14,378 nt of DNA, from the NCBI GenBank assembly GCA_017610245.1, contig JAFCCK010000007.1, positions 1 through 14,378 on the forward strand, in the 5' to 3' direction. The translations under genes were made by a program, and so were the position numbers. Position 1 is the stretch's first letter. Every line of letters starts with the position of its first letter. The notes under the pieces are model-generated. The model saw only the letters and a program-made list of their open reading frames with translations, was not told where the DNA came from and did no database searches. Shown in pieces: positions 6,402-13,606 of this stretch. Source of the DNA: Candidatus Iainarchaeum sp. (GTDB lineage Archaea > Iainarchaeota > Iainarchaeia > Iainarchaeales > GCA-2688035).

Positions 6402-7875
6402 CTATTCAATTTTCTTGAACAGAATCCCTGCTTTCTTTACTTTTGTTCCTGCTTTCAGCTTGTTGAATTCACAGTCAGCTATTTTGCCAAGGGAAATGCC
6501 GAGCTGCTGGTTTATTTTTTTAGCAGTGCCAGGCATGAACGCGTACAGCAAAATTGCAATGATGCGCAGGCTGTCTGCTAAGGAGTAAAGCACCGCTGCT
6601 TGCTCTTCTCCCTGCAATTTCCAGGGCTCTTTCTCATTTATGAACTGGTTGCACGCGCTCACAAAAGAAAATATTTCCGCAAGCGCATGGTGCAGCTCCA
6701 GCTTATCCATGAGCTCTGTTATCTCCCCGAGATTGAGCTTTTTCTGCAATCTCTTATCCGCTTCTCCCTTGGGTATTTCTCCCTTGGAATACTTTTCAAT
6801 CATTACAATAGTTCTGTTCACAAGGTTTCCTAGCTCGTTGGCAAGCTCGTTATTGACTCTTCGCACTAAAGCTTCTTCAGTAAAACTACCATTCTGCCCA
6901 AATGGCACTTCCCTAAGCAGGTAGTATCGAATCGCATCGCTTCCGTGCTTTTCCGAAATCTCTATGGGGTCTACAACCGCGCCCCTACTCTTGCTCATTT
7001 TCTCCCCGCCAAAGGTAATCCATCCATGCACTGAAACTGTTTTTGGGAGAGGTATCTCTGCAGCGGCTAAAATGCTATACCAAATCGCAGTATGGTGCCA
7101 TAAAATATCAGGCCCGATGAAGTGATAATCCGCCGGCCAAATTTTATCAAAATTTTTGGTTCCGTACCCTGCGCCAGTTACATAGTTTAGCAGGGCTGTG
7201 GTCCAAACATATTGAAAATGTTTTTTGTCAAATGGTACTGGGATGCTCCAGAAGACATTTACTCTGCTCACACTCAAATCCTGTAATCCATCCTCTATTC
7301 GATTTATGATCTCTTTTGCTCTACCGGGGGGGATAATACTATCTTTTTCCTTTAACTTTTTCAGAACAAGATCTTGGTATTTACTCATTTTGAAAAAATA
7401 GCTTTCTTCCTTTACCCACTCGGGTTTTTTCTTGTGGGTAGGGCAGTTTCCATCCACTAAATCCTTTTCAGTATAAAATGTTTCGCATTCTGGACAATAC
7501 CATCCGCTATACTCGCCCAAATAAATATCTCCCTTATCATAAAGCTTCTGAAAAATATCCTTGCATACTTTTACGTGATCTGCATCGGTCGTACGAATGA
7601 AGCGGTCATATTTTACATTCAAGGCTTTGTCCATTGCTTCAAAGTGAACAACCATCTCATCAACAAATTTTTTAGGGTCTTTTCCAGCTTGCTTCGCAGC
7701 TCTTTGGATTTTGGTGCCATACTCATCTGTTCCCGTGAGAAAAAACACTTTTTTACCGAGTAAGCGGTGCCATCTCGCAACACAATCAGCGCAAACTTTT
7801 TCATAAGCGTGGCCGAAGATGGGGCTTACTGGACGGATAATCAATTGCAGTAGTAATATAGAACGTTTTAGCCAT
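6402..7875 (-). CDS. metG: Methionyl-tRNA synthetase, frameshifted near the 5' end
   Basis: This is a class I enzyme that charges tRNA-Met with methionine. The frame from ATG 7875 reads MAKTFYITTAIDYPSSKPHL and then runs out of frame. The frame to the stop at 6402 begins coherently with GHAYEKVCADCVARW. Joining them restores the signature KPHLGHAYEK with the HIGH motif, so there is one extra base at about 7815-7818. Downstream motifs are intact: FFLTGTDEYG, a single zinc knuckle (CPEC...CPTH), WTTALLNYV, KMSKSRGAVVDP, and an anticodon-binding helical domain. It ends soon after ILFKKIE, with no C-terminal tRNA-binding (OB) domain. About 490 residues after correction is normal for this short form. 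A TATA box 25 bp upstream of ATG 7875 implies a leaderless mRNA. The frameshift may be a sequencing error or a real mutation. Confidence 0.93.
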
Positions 7876-7894
7876 AAGCCGCTTCACTCTCCTT

Positions 7895-7904
7895 AATTTA
7901 TATT
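7895..7904 (-). promoter_or_regulatory. TATA box of metG
   Basis: On the minus strand AATATAAATT is centred 25 bp before ATG 7875, giving a leaderless metG-DUF362 transcript. This also confirms that the true metG start lies upstream of the frameshift. A second TATA-like TATTTAAAT lies at 7932-7940. Confidence 0.55.
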
Positions 7905-7981
7905 TGTTAGGCAATTTTAACGGAAAAAGATTATTTAAATGAATTGCTGGTTGAAAGAATTATTCTAAATGGAATAGGCGT

Positions 7982-8848
7982 TTAGGTGCTCCTATGTTGA
8001 GACTTCTCTATTACTCTTCCATTTTTGTCACGTCTATAAATGCCTATGGCCTTTCCATGCAAGTCAGGGCGCCATCTGCATCTCAACAGGGCTTTAAATG
8101 TGTTGGGGCTCAGCCTTCCTGCAAGCACCAAATCAAATAACTGTTGTTTGTATGGTTTTCTTTCTGCTGAATTTTTTGCTGTTACAAAAAGTTCCGCAAC
8201 CACAAAAGTAGGTATGTTAGAAAACTTTAATCCCACAATACTCTCTCTTTTAGGATATTTTTTTGCTTGGGCTTCCAATTGTTTAAGCGATGCCCTTTTT
8301 TTGTCCAATCCAAACTCCTTTATTACTGCGGCTTTCAAATCTGCCTCAGAGAAACCCGGGGCTTTTATCACAGCTTTAGCGCCTTGTCTTCTTGCCCTCG
8401 CAAGATTCACCACATCATCAGAGTGCATCATGACCCGCATCTCTGGAAATTCTTTTCTCAACTCTCTAAGCAATTGCATCCCAGTAGGGTACCCTGACGG
8501 CATATTAATGTCAGAGACAACTAAATCAAAAGGCCTTCTCTTTAATCTCGCCAAAAAGCGTATTTGTCTTGTTAGCAAAGCTTTTTTCCCTGGGTTAGTT
8601 TCCTGTTCCCTTTGCTTGGCTTTTTTTGCTTGTAATCTCTCTATCGCCGATAATGTTATTCTAATAAAATCTCTTGCTTGTTCTGGACCATAAGCGTGCC
8701 GCTGCTTATGCCCTGCCCCTACTCTTCGTGTATAGCCATGAACTGAAGAGGAATCATCAACAAACAACAGCCTTCTTCTTTTTTGCTTTGGCATACCTCT
8801 CAAATACATTTGGTTCAAATTCCTATAATAATATGACGCTTCAACCAT
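7982..8848 (-). CDS. Orphan receiver-domain (CheY-like) protein with unknown C-terminal domain
   Basis: Counted from ATG 8848 the protein has 288 residues. The receiver core is recognisable: acidic pair D31-D32 in RRLLFVDDSS, phospho-acceptor D113 in FDLVVSDINMP, Ser143 in VMMHSDD (the Thr/Ser switch site) and Lys162 in GAKAVIKAPG. Between D32 and D113 there are 80 residues instead of the usual 43 or so. The extra part is a basic helical segment (about 50-105). After the receiver come about 100 residues that I do not recognise, with KFSNIPTFVVAELFVTAKNS and LAGRLSPNTFKALLRCRW; the region is basic and could bind nucleic acid. No histidine kinase is nearby. Start: ATG 8848 is the longest; ATG 8794 (MPKQKRRRLLFVDD) is a credible alternative with GAGAGG right before it. 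Confidence 0.8.
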   Translation of the reverse strand: MVEASYYYRNLNQMYLRGMPKQKRRRLLFVDDSSSVHGYTRRVGAGHKQRHAYGPEQARDFIRITLSAIERLQAKKAKQREQETNPGKKALLTRQIRFLARLKRRPFDLVVSDINMPSGYPTGMQLLRELRKEFPEMRVMMHSDDVVNLARARRQGAKAVIKAPGFSEADLKAAVIKEFGLDKKRASLKQLEAQAKKYPKRESIVGLKFSNIPTFVVAELFVTAKNSAERKPYKQQLFDLVLAGRLSPNTFKALLRCRWRPDLHGKAIGIYRRDKNGRVIEKSQHRST

Positions 8849-8992
8849 CTATGCTGTTGTGTGCGAAATTATGTAAAAAACTTTTCGCTTTTCATTTCCC
8901 TGCTGCCCCCTTGGGTTTGCTTTTCTAATTGCTCAAGGTTATTAATTAGCTGGACCTAATAGATATGGAAAATTTTTTCTTCTGACACACTC

Positions 8993-9019
8993 CGTCGTGG
9001 AATCTTCGATTCCACAACG
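8993..9019. repeat. Hairpin 1 of an abutting pair upstream of mcm
   Basis: GTGGAATC (8997-9004) pairs with GATTCCAC (9008-9015) around loop TTC. Beyond one C/A mismatch (8996/9016) the stem continues with CGT/ACG (8993-8995/9017-9019). That is 11 pairs in 27 bases. Confidence 0.75.
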
Positions 9020-9044
9020 CCTCGCGGAATGTTATTCTGCAAGG
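9020..9044. repeat. Hairpin 2 of an abutting pair upstream of mcm
   Basis: GCGGAAT (9024-9030) pairs with ATTCTGC (9034-9040, one G-T wobble) around loop GTT. After the same C/A mismatch (9023/9041) it continues with CCT/AGG (9020-9022/9042-9044). It follows hairpin 1 with no spacer and repeats its sequence imperfectly. Confidence 0.72.
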
Positions 9045-9094
9045 TTTCTCAACACACCCCAACACAATTAGTGGAAATTGCTGAAGGGGGAAAA

Positions 9095-9112
9095 ACAGTG
9101 GAAATCCACTGT
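9095..9112. repeat. Inverted repeat just upstream of the mcm TATA box
   Basis: ACAGTGG and CCACTGT form a perfect 7-bp stem around AAAT. It ends about 10 bp before the mcm TATA box, a natural place for a dimeric regulator or for BRE-proximal control. Confidence 0.6.
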
Positions 9113-9122
9113 CTCTGGAAGG

Positions 9123-9132
9123 GTTTTAAAAG
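9123..9132 (+). promoter_or_regulatory. TATA box and ribosome site of mcm
   Basis: GTTTTAAAAG predicts a transcript start near 9152. AGTGGTG at 9151-9157, ending 5 nt before ATG 9163, could serve as a weak Shine-Dalgarno if the start is slightly further upstream. Confidence 0.45.
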
Positions 9133-9162
9133 CGAAAAAACAGGAATCTTAGTGGTGTTGCA

Positions 9163-11283
9163 ATGGCAGAGGAGCAGAAGAGCGTTGAAAGGGCTGCTGA
9201 GAGGGAAGAAAACCCCTATGTAAGCAAGTTCGTTACCTTCTTTGAAAGCGTTTACAAGAAAGGGATTGAGAGGCTTGTTGGGGAATATCCCCAAAAAAGG
9301 AGCCTGGAAGTGGACTTTAAGGACCTGGAGGAATTTGATTACGAGCTGGCTGATGAGTTGCTCGATAATCCTGATTATCTGCTTGAAGCAGCTGAAATCG
9401 CAATTCAGAGCATTGAAGTTCCTGCCCTTGAAATAGAGAGCTTTGCCCCTCACATTCGCTTTTTCAACATTCCCAAGGACAGGGAGATACTTGTAAGAGA
9501 TATTGGTTCCGAATACTTGAACAAGATGATTTCAGTGGAGGGGGTCATAAGGCAAATAACTGATGCTTTGCCAAAGCTGAAGATGGCTACATGGCAATGC
9601 AGGAGATGTGGCAACACCTACAAAACACCGCAGGAATCCCATGAACTGAAAATGCCCACTTTCTGCGAATGCAGGCACAGGGATTTCACCTTGATTCAAG
9701 ACCAATCTGAATTTGTGGATTACCAAAAGGTGCAGGTACAGGAACCCTTGGAAAAATTGAGGGGAAATGAACAGGCCTCCTATCTGGATGTATATATGGG
9801 CGATGATCTCGTACATAAGGTGAATGCTGGCGATAAGATAAGGTTTGTGGGAGTGCTGCGGCTCTATCCTGGACAGGGAAAGAAAATTGTCTTCGGGAGG
9901 TTTTTAGAGGCATGGCATGTGGAGGAAACTGAAAGGGAGTTTGAAGAGGTTGAAATACTGCCAGAAGAGGAGAAAGAGATAAAGAAGCTGGCTAAGAACC
10001 CGAAAATTTATGAAATGCTTACAGGGAGCATCGCGCCAGCAATATATGGGCACGAGGTTGTGAAGGAGAGCATTGTGCTGCAACTTTTTGGTGGAGTAAA
10101 GAAGCTTTTGCCTGGGGAACAAACGATAAGGGGCAATGCCCACATTTTGCTCGTGGGCGATCCTGGAACGGGTAAGAGCCAAATACTGCAGGCAACCCAT
10201 AATATTGCCCCAAAAAGCATTTACACTGCTGGTAGGACAACAAGCGGGGTTGGCCTCACAGCCTCGGCTGTGAAAGACGATTTTGGTGAGGGAGGCTGGA
10301 CGCTAAAGGCTGGCGCGCTTGTATTGAGTTCGGGCGGAATATGTATGGCAGACGAATTGGACAAGATGAATCCCGAAGACAGGGTTGCACTGCACGAAGC
10401 AATGGAACAGGGCATGGTCTCGATTGCAAAGGCAGGCATTGTTACGCGCTTTAAGGCTGATACAAGCATACTTGCAGCAGCCAACCCGAAATTCAGCCGC
10501 TTCGACCAATACCAGCCCTTTATTGAGCAAATAAATCTGCCGGCAACGCTCATAAGCAGGTTTGACCTGTTTTTTATGATGAGGGATGTGTTGGATAGGA
10601 CAAAGGATGGGCAGATTTCAGAGCACATCCTGAGAACGCACAGGAGCGGGGAAATAATTTCCCAGTACAAGAAGAAGGGCAAAAAGCTCAGGAAAGAGGA
10701 CATGGAAGAAGTGGAGAAGATTGCAACGCCAGTTATTGATGCAGAAACGCTTAGAAAATACATCTCTTATGCAAGGCAGAATGTTTTCCCAACGCTTAGC
10801 AAGGAGGCAATCGAAGCAATAAGCGATTTCTACCTCCGTTTAAGGGACTTGGGCAGGAAGGAGGGAAGCTACGCCGCTACGCATAGACAGTTGGAAGGTC
10901 TAGTGAGGTTGAGCGAAGCCTCAGCAAGGATAAGGCTGAGCGATGTTGTGGAAAAGCAGGACGCTGAAAGGGCCATAAGGCTTGTGAGGGCTTCACTGCA
11001 GGATTTGGTTACTGATCCTGAAACAGGAAAAATCGATTATGACATAATTGTAACAGGACAGACGCATACGCAGATAACTAATATGAAGAAAATACTCAAT
11101 ATTGTGAAGGGAAAGGTAAGGGAAGAAGAGATAGATATGGTGCCGTTGCAGGACGTGCTGGAGGAAGCAAAGGCAGAGGGCATAAGCGAGGATAGAGCTC
11201 GGGATTTAATTGACAAGCTCGAGAAGAAGGGCGAACTTTACAGGCCAAGGCACAATTTCCTGAAGCCCACCCAGCGGGAATAA
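9163..11283 (+). CDS. mcm: MCM replicative DNA helicase
   Basis: This 706-residue hexameric 3'-5' helicase unwinds DNA at the replication fork. The N-terminal domain (about 1-260) contains a zinc ribbon, C146-x2-C149 with C168-x-C170; the second pair is one residue closer than the usual CxxC. AAA+ motifs: Walker A GDPGTGKS near residue 332, Walker B in GGICMADELDKM (about 391-402), sensor 1 AANPKFSRFD, and arginine finger SRFD near 464-467. A winged-helix domain ends the protein (MVPLQDVLEEAKAEGISEDR, then LIDKLEKKGELYRPRH). Length and order match archaeal MCM. No intein is present. The upstream region has several inverted repeats, suggesting regulated expression. The next gene downstream has its own TATA box. 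Confidence 0.97.
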   Translation: MAEEQKSVERAAEREENPYVSKFVTFFESVYKKGIERLVGEYPQKRSLEVDFKDLEEFDYELADELLDNPDYLLEAAEIAIQSIEVPALEIESFAPHIRFFNIPKDREILVRDIGSEYLNKMISVEGVIRQITDALPKLKMATWQCRRCGNTYKTPQESHELKMPTFCECRHRDFTLIQDQSEFVDYQKVQVQEPLEKLRGNEQASYLDVYMGDDLVHKVNAGDKIRFVGVLRLYPGQGKKIVFGRFLEAWHVEETEREFEEVEILPEEEKEIKKLAKNPKIYEMLTGSIAPAIYGHEVVKESIVLQLFGGVKKLLPGEQTIRGNAHILLVGDPGTGKSQILQATHNIAPKSIYTAGRTTSGVGLTASAVKDDFGEGGWTLKAGALVLSSGGICMADELDKMNPEDRVALHEAMEQGMVSIAKAGIVTRFKADTSILAAANPKFSRFDQYQPFIEQINLPATLISRFDLFFMMRDVLDRTKDGQISEHILRTHRSGEIISQYKKKGKKLRKEDMEEVEKIATPVIDAETLRKYISYARQNVFPTLSKEAIEAISDFYLRLRDLGRKEGSYAATHRQLEGLVRLSEASARIRLSDVVEKQDAERAIRLVRASLQDLVTDPETGKIDYDIIVTGQTHTQITNMKKILNIVKGKVREEEIDMVPLQDVLEEAKAEGISEDRARDLIDKLEKKGELYRPRHNFLKPTQRE

Positions 11284-11292
11284 TTGAAAAGC

Positions 11293-11303
11293 CTTTTTAA
11301 GCT
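11293..11303 (+). promoter_or_regulatory. TATA-like box of the presenilin-like gene
   Basis: CTTTTTAAGCT is centred about 27 bp before ATG 11325, suiting a leaderless transcript. The T-rich stretch that follows may also terminate mcm. Confidence 0.4.
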
Positions 11304-11324
11304 GTTGGACTCTCCTTTTCTTTT

Positions 11325-12164
11325 ATGGAAAAAAAATTGATGCTGAAACTCTCTGTTCTCTTCATTATAACACAGTTTTTGGGAATTGCTGTTGCTGTGA
11401 ATTTTATAGGCGCTATCCAGGAAGGCACACTAGAGCAAACTGGCATTGTAACGGAAAATCCAGAGGATGTTGAAAACGCTATTTTCTTGTTTGTTTACAT
11501 CCTTATTTTTACTGCAATCTTCCTTGTAATGTTACATTTCTTTAAGGGCGTGGTCTTATTTAAGCTGCTTGAATCATTTGTTGTGTTCGGTACAGCATGG
11601 GTTGTTTTCGGTGTTTTCCTGCCGGATATTGGCTTTATGCTGGCAGTTCTGCTGGTTGCTATAAGAATTGCCCTGCCAAAAAATATTCTGCTAAGAAATT
11701 TGAGCAGCGTTATAGCTGTTGCAGCTGTGGGAGCATTAATTGGAATCTCACTGGGGGTTCTACCAGTACTCTTGTTCATAGTGCTTCTCTCAATATATGA
11801 TTTCATAGCTGTGTTTAAAACAAAGCACATGGTGAAGTTGGCAAAGGGCATCACCAAGAAAAATTTAGCATTCACCTTTGCCCTGCCAAGCAAGGAGCTT
11901 GAGCACCAATTCGAGCTTGGAACTGGCGATATGGTAATACCGCTTACATTTGCAGTGAGCGTGATGAGCACTTCCGCATTGCAGGGGATTGTATTCCCAC
12001 AGTATATTGTGCCCGGAGCACTAATTCTGCTGGGTTCTCTCATTGGATTACTATGGACAATCAATTACAGCAGCAAGCATGTTGGGAAGGCCCTCCCAGC
12101 ATTGCCACCACAAACAGTTCTAATGCTCCTAATGTGGGGGCTTGCAAAGGCAATTGGATTTTAG
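11325..12164 (+). CDS. Presenilin-like intramembrane aspartyl protease (A22 family, PSH)
   Basis: This 279-residue polytopic membrane protease is of the presenilin/signal-peptide-peptidase group. About nine hydrophobic segments are visible. Active-site motifs: YD (Y158, D159) in LSIYDFIAVFKTKHM, GxGD (D202) in LGTGDMVIPLTF, and the PAL motif (P258-A-L) in KALPALPPQTV near the C-terminus. All three are in family order and spacing, so the enzyme is probably active. Archaeal homologues (PSH) have served as structural models for human presenilin; their natural substrates in archaea are unknown, with removal of leftover signal peptides the usual proposal. Codon use and spacing match its neighbours. 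It ends 2 bp from the convergent small basic ORF. Confidence 0.92.
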   Translation: MEKKLMLKLSVLFIITQFLGIAVAVNFIGAIQEGTLEQTGIVTENPEDVENAIFLFVYILIFTAIFLVMLHFFKGVVLFKLLESFVVFGTAWVVFGVFLPDIGFMLAVLLVAIRIALPKNILLRNLSSVIAVAAVGALIGISLGVLPVLLFIVLLSIYDFIAVFKTKHMVKLAKGITKKNLAFTFALPSKELEHQFELGTGDMVIPLTFAVSVMSTSALQGIVFPQYIVPGALILLGSLIGLLWTINYSSKHVGKALPALPPQTVLMLLMWGLAKAIGF

Positions 12165-12166
12165 AA

Positions 12167-12313
12167 TCATGGTGCCTTTCTGCTTCCTTTGCCTTTCCGT
12201 GGTTTTAGTTTTCCCATTCGAATAAGTGCTTGCCTGACCTGCTGGACCCTGCGCAGCTGGTCTGCCCTTTCCCTATCTCTCTTTGTTTGTCTTGGCTTTC
12301 TTGGTTTTACCAT
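12167..12313 (-). CDS. Very basic 48-aa protein, unrecognised
   Basis: An ATG-initiated ORF of 48 codons encodes a protein rich in Lys and Arg (close to 45 percent). It starts MVKPRKPRQTKRDRERADQL, continues with an amphipathic stretch RRVQQVRQALIRMG, and ends in a KPRKGKGSRKAP tail. AAGGTG lies 6 nt upstream of the ATG, and TATA-like AATATTAAAAA about 40 bp upstream. It would follow the VTT-protein gene on the same strand after 48 bp. Composition suggests an RNA- or DNA-binding or ribosome-associated peptide, but I recognise no family. Supporting signs are the ribosome site, the promoter and the tight fit between neighbours; weak points are its size and its low complexity. Confidence 0.5.
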   Translation of the reverse strand: MVKPRKPRQTKRDRERADQLRRVQQVRQALIRMGKLKPRKGKGSRKAP

Positions 12314-12361
12314 GCCCTACACCTTACATATTTCCTGTTTTCTCTCCTTTTTAATATTTCG

Positions 12362-12868
12362 CTAAATGCCAAACCAGGCTTTTATGCTTGCCGCGCCAAA
12401 AAAGCCCGCAAAGGCAATTATGATATAGCGGACTGCTTTTCCAGCGAGGGCTGCTGCAAAGAATTTTCTGGGATTGTATTTTATCAGCCCTGCTGCAATC
12501 CCGATTAGGTCAAATGGAAAGGGGGTGAGCGCTCCCAGAAATATTATGGGGATGCCCTTGTTGGCAAGCCTTTCGCCCAAATCCAGTATTTTTTCAACGC
12601 GCTGCTCGCTCATCCTTTGCAGTGTTTTTATTCCAAGCAATCCAAGGATGTAAGCTGACATTTCTCCAATTGCTGCTCCAAGAGCAGCCACCAAAGCAGC
12701 TACAAATAGAAAGAAGGGGTCCTCTACTATTGCCCCGACAGCAAAAACAAGCAAATCAATGGGGGCGGGCAGAAAAATTGTGGCATTGCCTACCAAAGCA
12801 GCAAGGAATAGCCCCAGCAAGCCGTAGCCGCTGTAGAGGAATTCAACCAGCCAGGAGATTTCAAACAT
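12362..12868 (-). CDS. VTT/DedA-like (SNARE-associated Golgi-type) membrane protein
   Basis: This 168-residue membrane protein has about five hydrophobic stretches. The signature loop FLGALTPFPFDLIGIAAG (about residues 109-126), followed by a Phe-rich re-entrant segment and GKAVRYIIIAFAGFFGA, is characteristic of small VTT-domain proteins of the YqaA/DedA type. N-terminal half: LVGNATIFLPAPIDLLVFAVG and a GE(M)SAY segment, also typical. Members are thought to be lipid scramblases or transporters, including of polyprenyl phosphates. That would be functionally adjacent to the UppP homologue in this window, but the link is inference. A TATA-like box (12891-12900) lies 28 bp upstream, so the mRNA is probably leaderless. 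Confidence 0.88.
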   Translation of the reverse strand: MFEISWLVEFLYSGYGLLGLFLAALVGNATIFLPAPIDLLVFAVGAIVEDPFFLFVAALVAALGAAIGEMSAYILGLLGIKTLQRMSEQRVEKILDLGERLANKGIPIIFLGALTPFPFDLIGIAAGLIKYNPRKFFAAALAGKAVRYIIIAFAGFFGAASIKAWFGI

Positions 12869-12890
12869 GCTCCATTAAAAAAGGGAGAAG

Positions 12891-12900
12891 GGATTAATAA
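12891..12900 (-). promoter_or_regulatory. TATA box of the VTT-protein gene
   Basis: TTATTAATCC on the minus strand lies about 28 bp upstream of ATG 12868. Confidence 0.4.
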
Positions 12901-12969
12901 TTGTTTTGCGTGGAGTGCTAGTGGAAATATGGTTAAAAGGGCTTTTGGGGTTGAATGAATGGATAAGTT

Positions 12970-13095
12970 ATGCCTAACCTGCCATTTAGAAGACTAAAGA
13001 AACAAATTAAAGTTCCAGGGAAGATGGGCTATGCAAAGATTAATCGCTTCTTTAAGCGCATTGATGGGTTCTCCAGGCAAGTTCATGTTATCTGA
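12970..13095 (+). CDS. Possible 41-aa basic ORF, open past an in-frame TGA
   Basis: Within the 318-bp gap between the VTT-protein and aIF2-beta genes, ATG 12970 opens 41 codons (starting MPNLPFRRLKKQIKVPGKMG) to TGA 13093. The same frame continues for 21 codons with protein-like content (RERALIELKTSMAIEAFKSI) to TAG 13159. TATA-like GGTTAAAAGG lies at 12931-12940. It could be a genuine micro-protein, a gene broken by a nonsense mutation, or chance. I do not recognise it. Confidence 0.3.
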   Translation: MPNLPFRRLKKQIKVPGKMGYAKINRFFKRIDGFSRQVHVI

Positions 13096-13186
13096 AGAGA
13101 AAGGGCATTGATTGAACTTAAAACAAGCATGGCAATAGAAGCATTTAAAAGCATTGGATAGCACAAGATTTTTAAGGTAGGATAGA

Positions 13187-13594
13187 ATGGAATACGAGAA
13201 AATGCTGGACAGGCTGTATACAGCATTGCCAGAGAAAACAAAGAAGCATGAAAGGTTTGAGATGCCCCAAGCGGATTCGTTTATTCAAGGCAATAAAACC
13301 ATTGTGAAGAACTTTTCTGCAATATTGAAAACAATCAATAGAGATGAGCGGCACCTGTTCAAATTCCTCACAAAGGAAACAGCTACAGCTGCCAGTGTGG
13401 ATGATGCTGGTAGGCTTATCCTTACTGGGAAATTCTCGCAGGAGCAAGTTAATGGGCTGTTGCAGAGCTATATCAAGCAGTTTGTTCTCTGTCCGGAATG
13501 CTTGCGCCCTGATACCCATACAGTGGAAAAGCAGGGAGTTAAGATGCTGCGCTGTGAGGCATGCGGTGCACTTTCAGCAGTAAAGGGGTTATAG
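13187..13594 (+). CDS. Translation initiation factor aIF2 subunit beta
   Basis: This 135-residue beta subunit of the heterotrimeric factor aIF2 helps deliver initiator Met-tRNA to the small ribosomal subunit. The N-terminal helix (YEKMLDRLYTALPEK) binds the gamma subunit. A middle alpha-beta domain has the family motif GNKTIVKNFSAIL. The C-terminal zinc ribbon has CPEC (C102, C105) and CEAC (C123, C126). Length is standard for archaea. GGTAGGA ends about 4 nt upstream of the ATG; TATA-like CATTTAAAAGC is at 13140-13150. It is followed without a gap by the DUF424 gene and then aIF1A, so the three form a translation-initiation operon. Confidence 0.96.
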   Translation: MEYEKMLDRLYTALPEKTKKHERFEMPQADSFIQGNKTIVKNFSAILKTINRDERHLFKFLTKETATAASVDDAGRLILTGKFSQEQVNGLLQSYIKQFVLCPECLRPDTHTVEKQGVKMLRCEACGALSAVKGL

Positions 13595-13602
13595 GGGGAG
13601 GG
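13594..13602 (+). promoter_or_regulatory. Strong Shine-Dalgarno for the DUF424 gene
   Basis: GGGGGAGGG begins at the last base of the aIF2-beta stop codon and ends 4 nt before ATT 13607. It decides the start of the next gene, because no ATG, GTG or TTG follows in frame until 13685. Confidence 0.6.
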
Positions 13603-13606
13603 CACT

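Larger units (their letters stand above)
8849..9162. other. Divergent intergenic region with a cluster of inverted repeats
   Basis: This 314-bp stretch between the receiver gene (minus) and mcm (plus) contains no ORF I can support. From left to right it holds a T/A-rich stretch, a small inverted repeat ATTAG/CTAAT (8945-8949/8956-8960), an A/T-rich run at 8965-8982, two abutting hairpins (8993-9044), a third hairpin (9095-9112) and the mcm TATA box. It may combine promoters, operators and a DNA or RNA structural element. Confidence 0.7.

Noticed and set aside
7802..7875. Programmed frameshift in metG
   Set aside because: The shift falls within the catalytic HIGH motif at codon 20, with no slippery heptamer or clear stimulatory structure; an error or mutation is simpler.
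8993..9044. CRISPR repeat pair
   Set aside because: The repeats abut without spacers, there are only two and they differ, and no cas genes are present.
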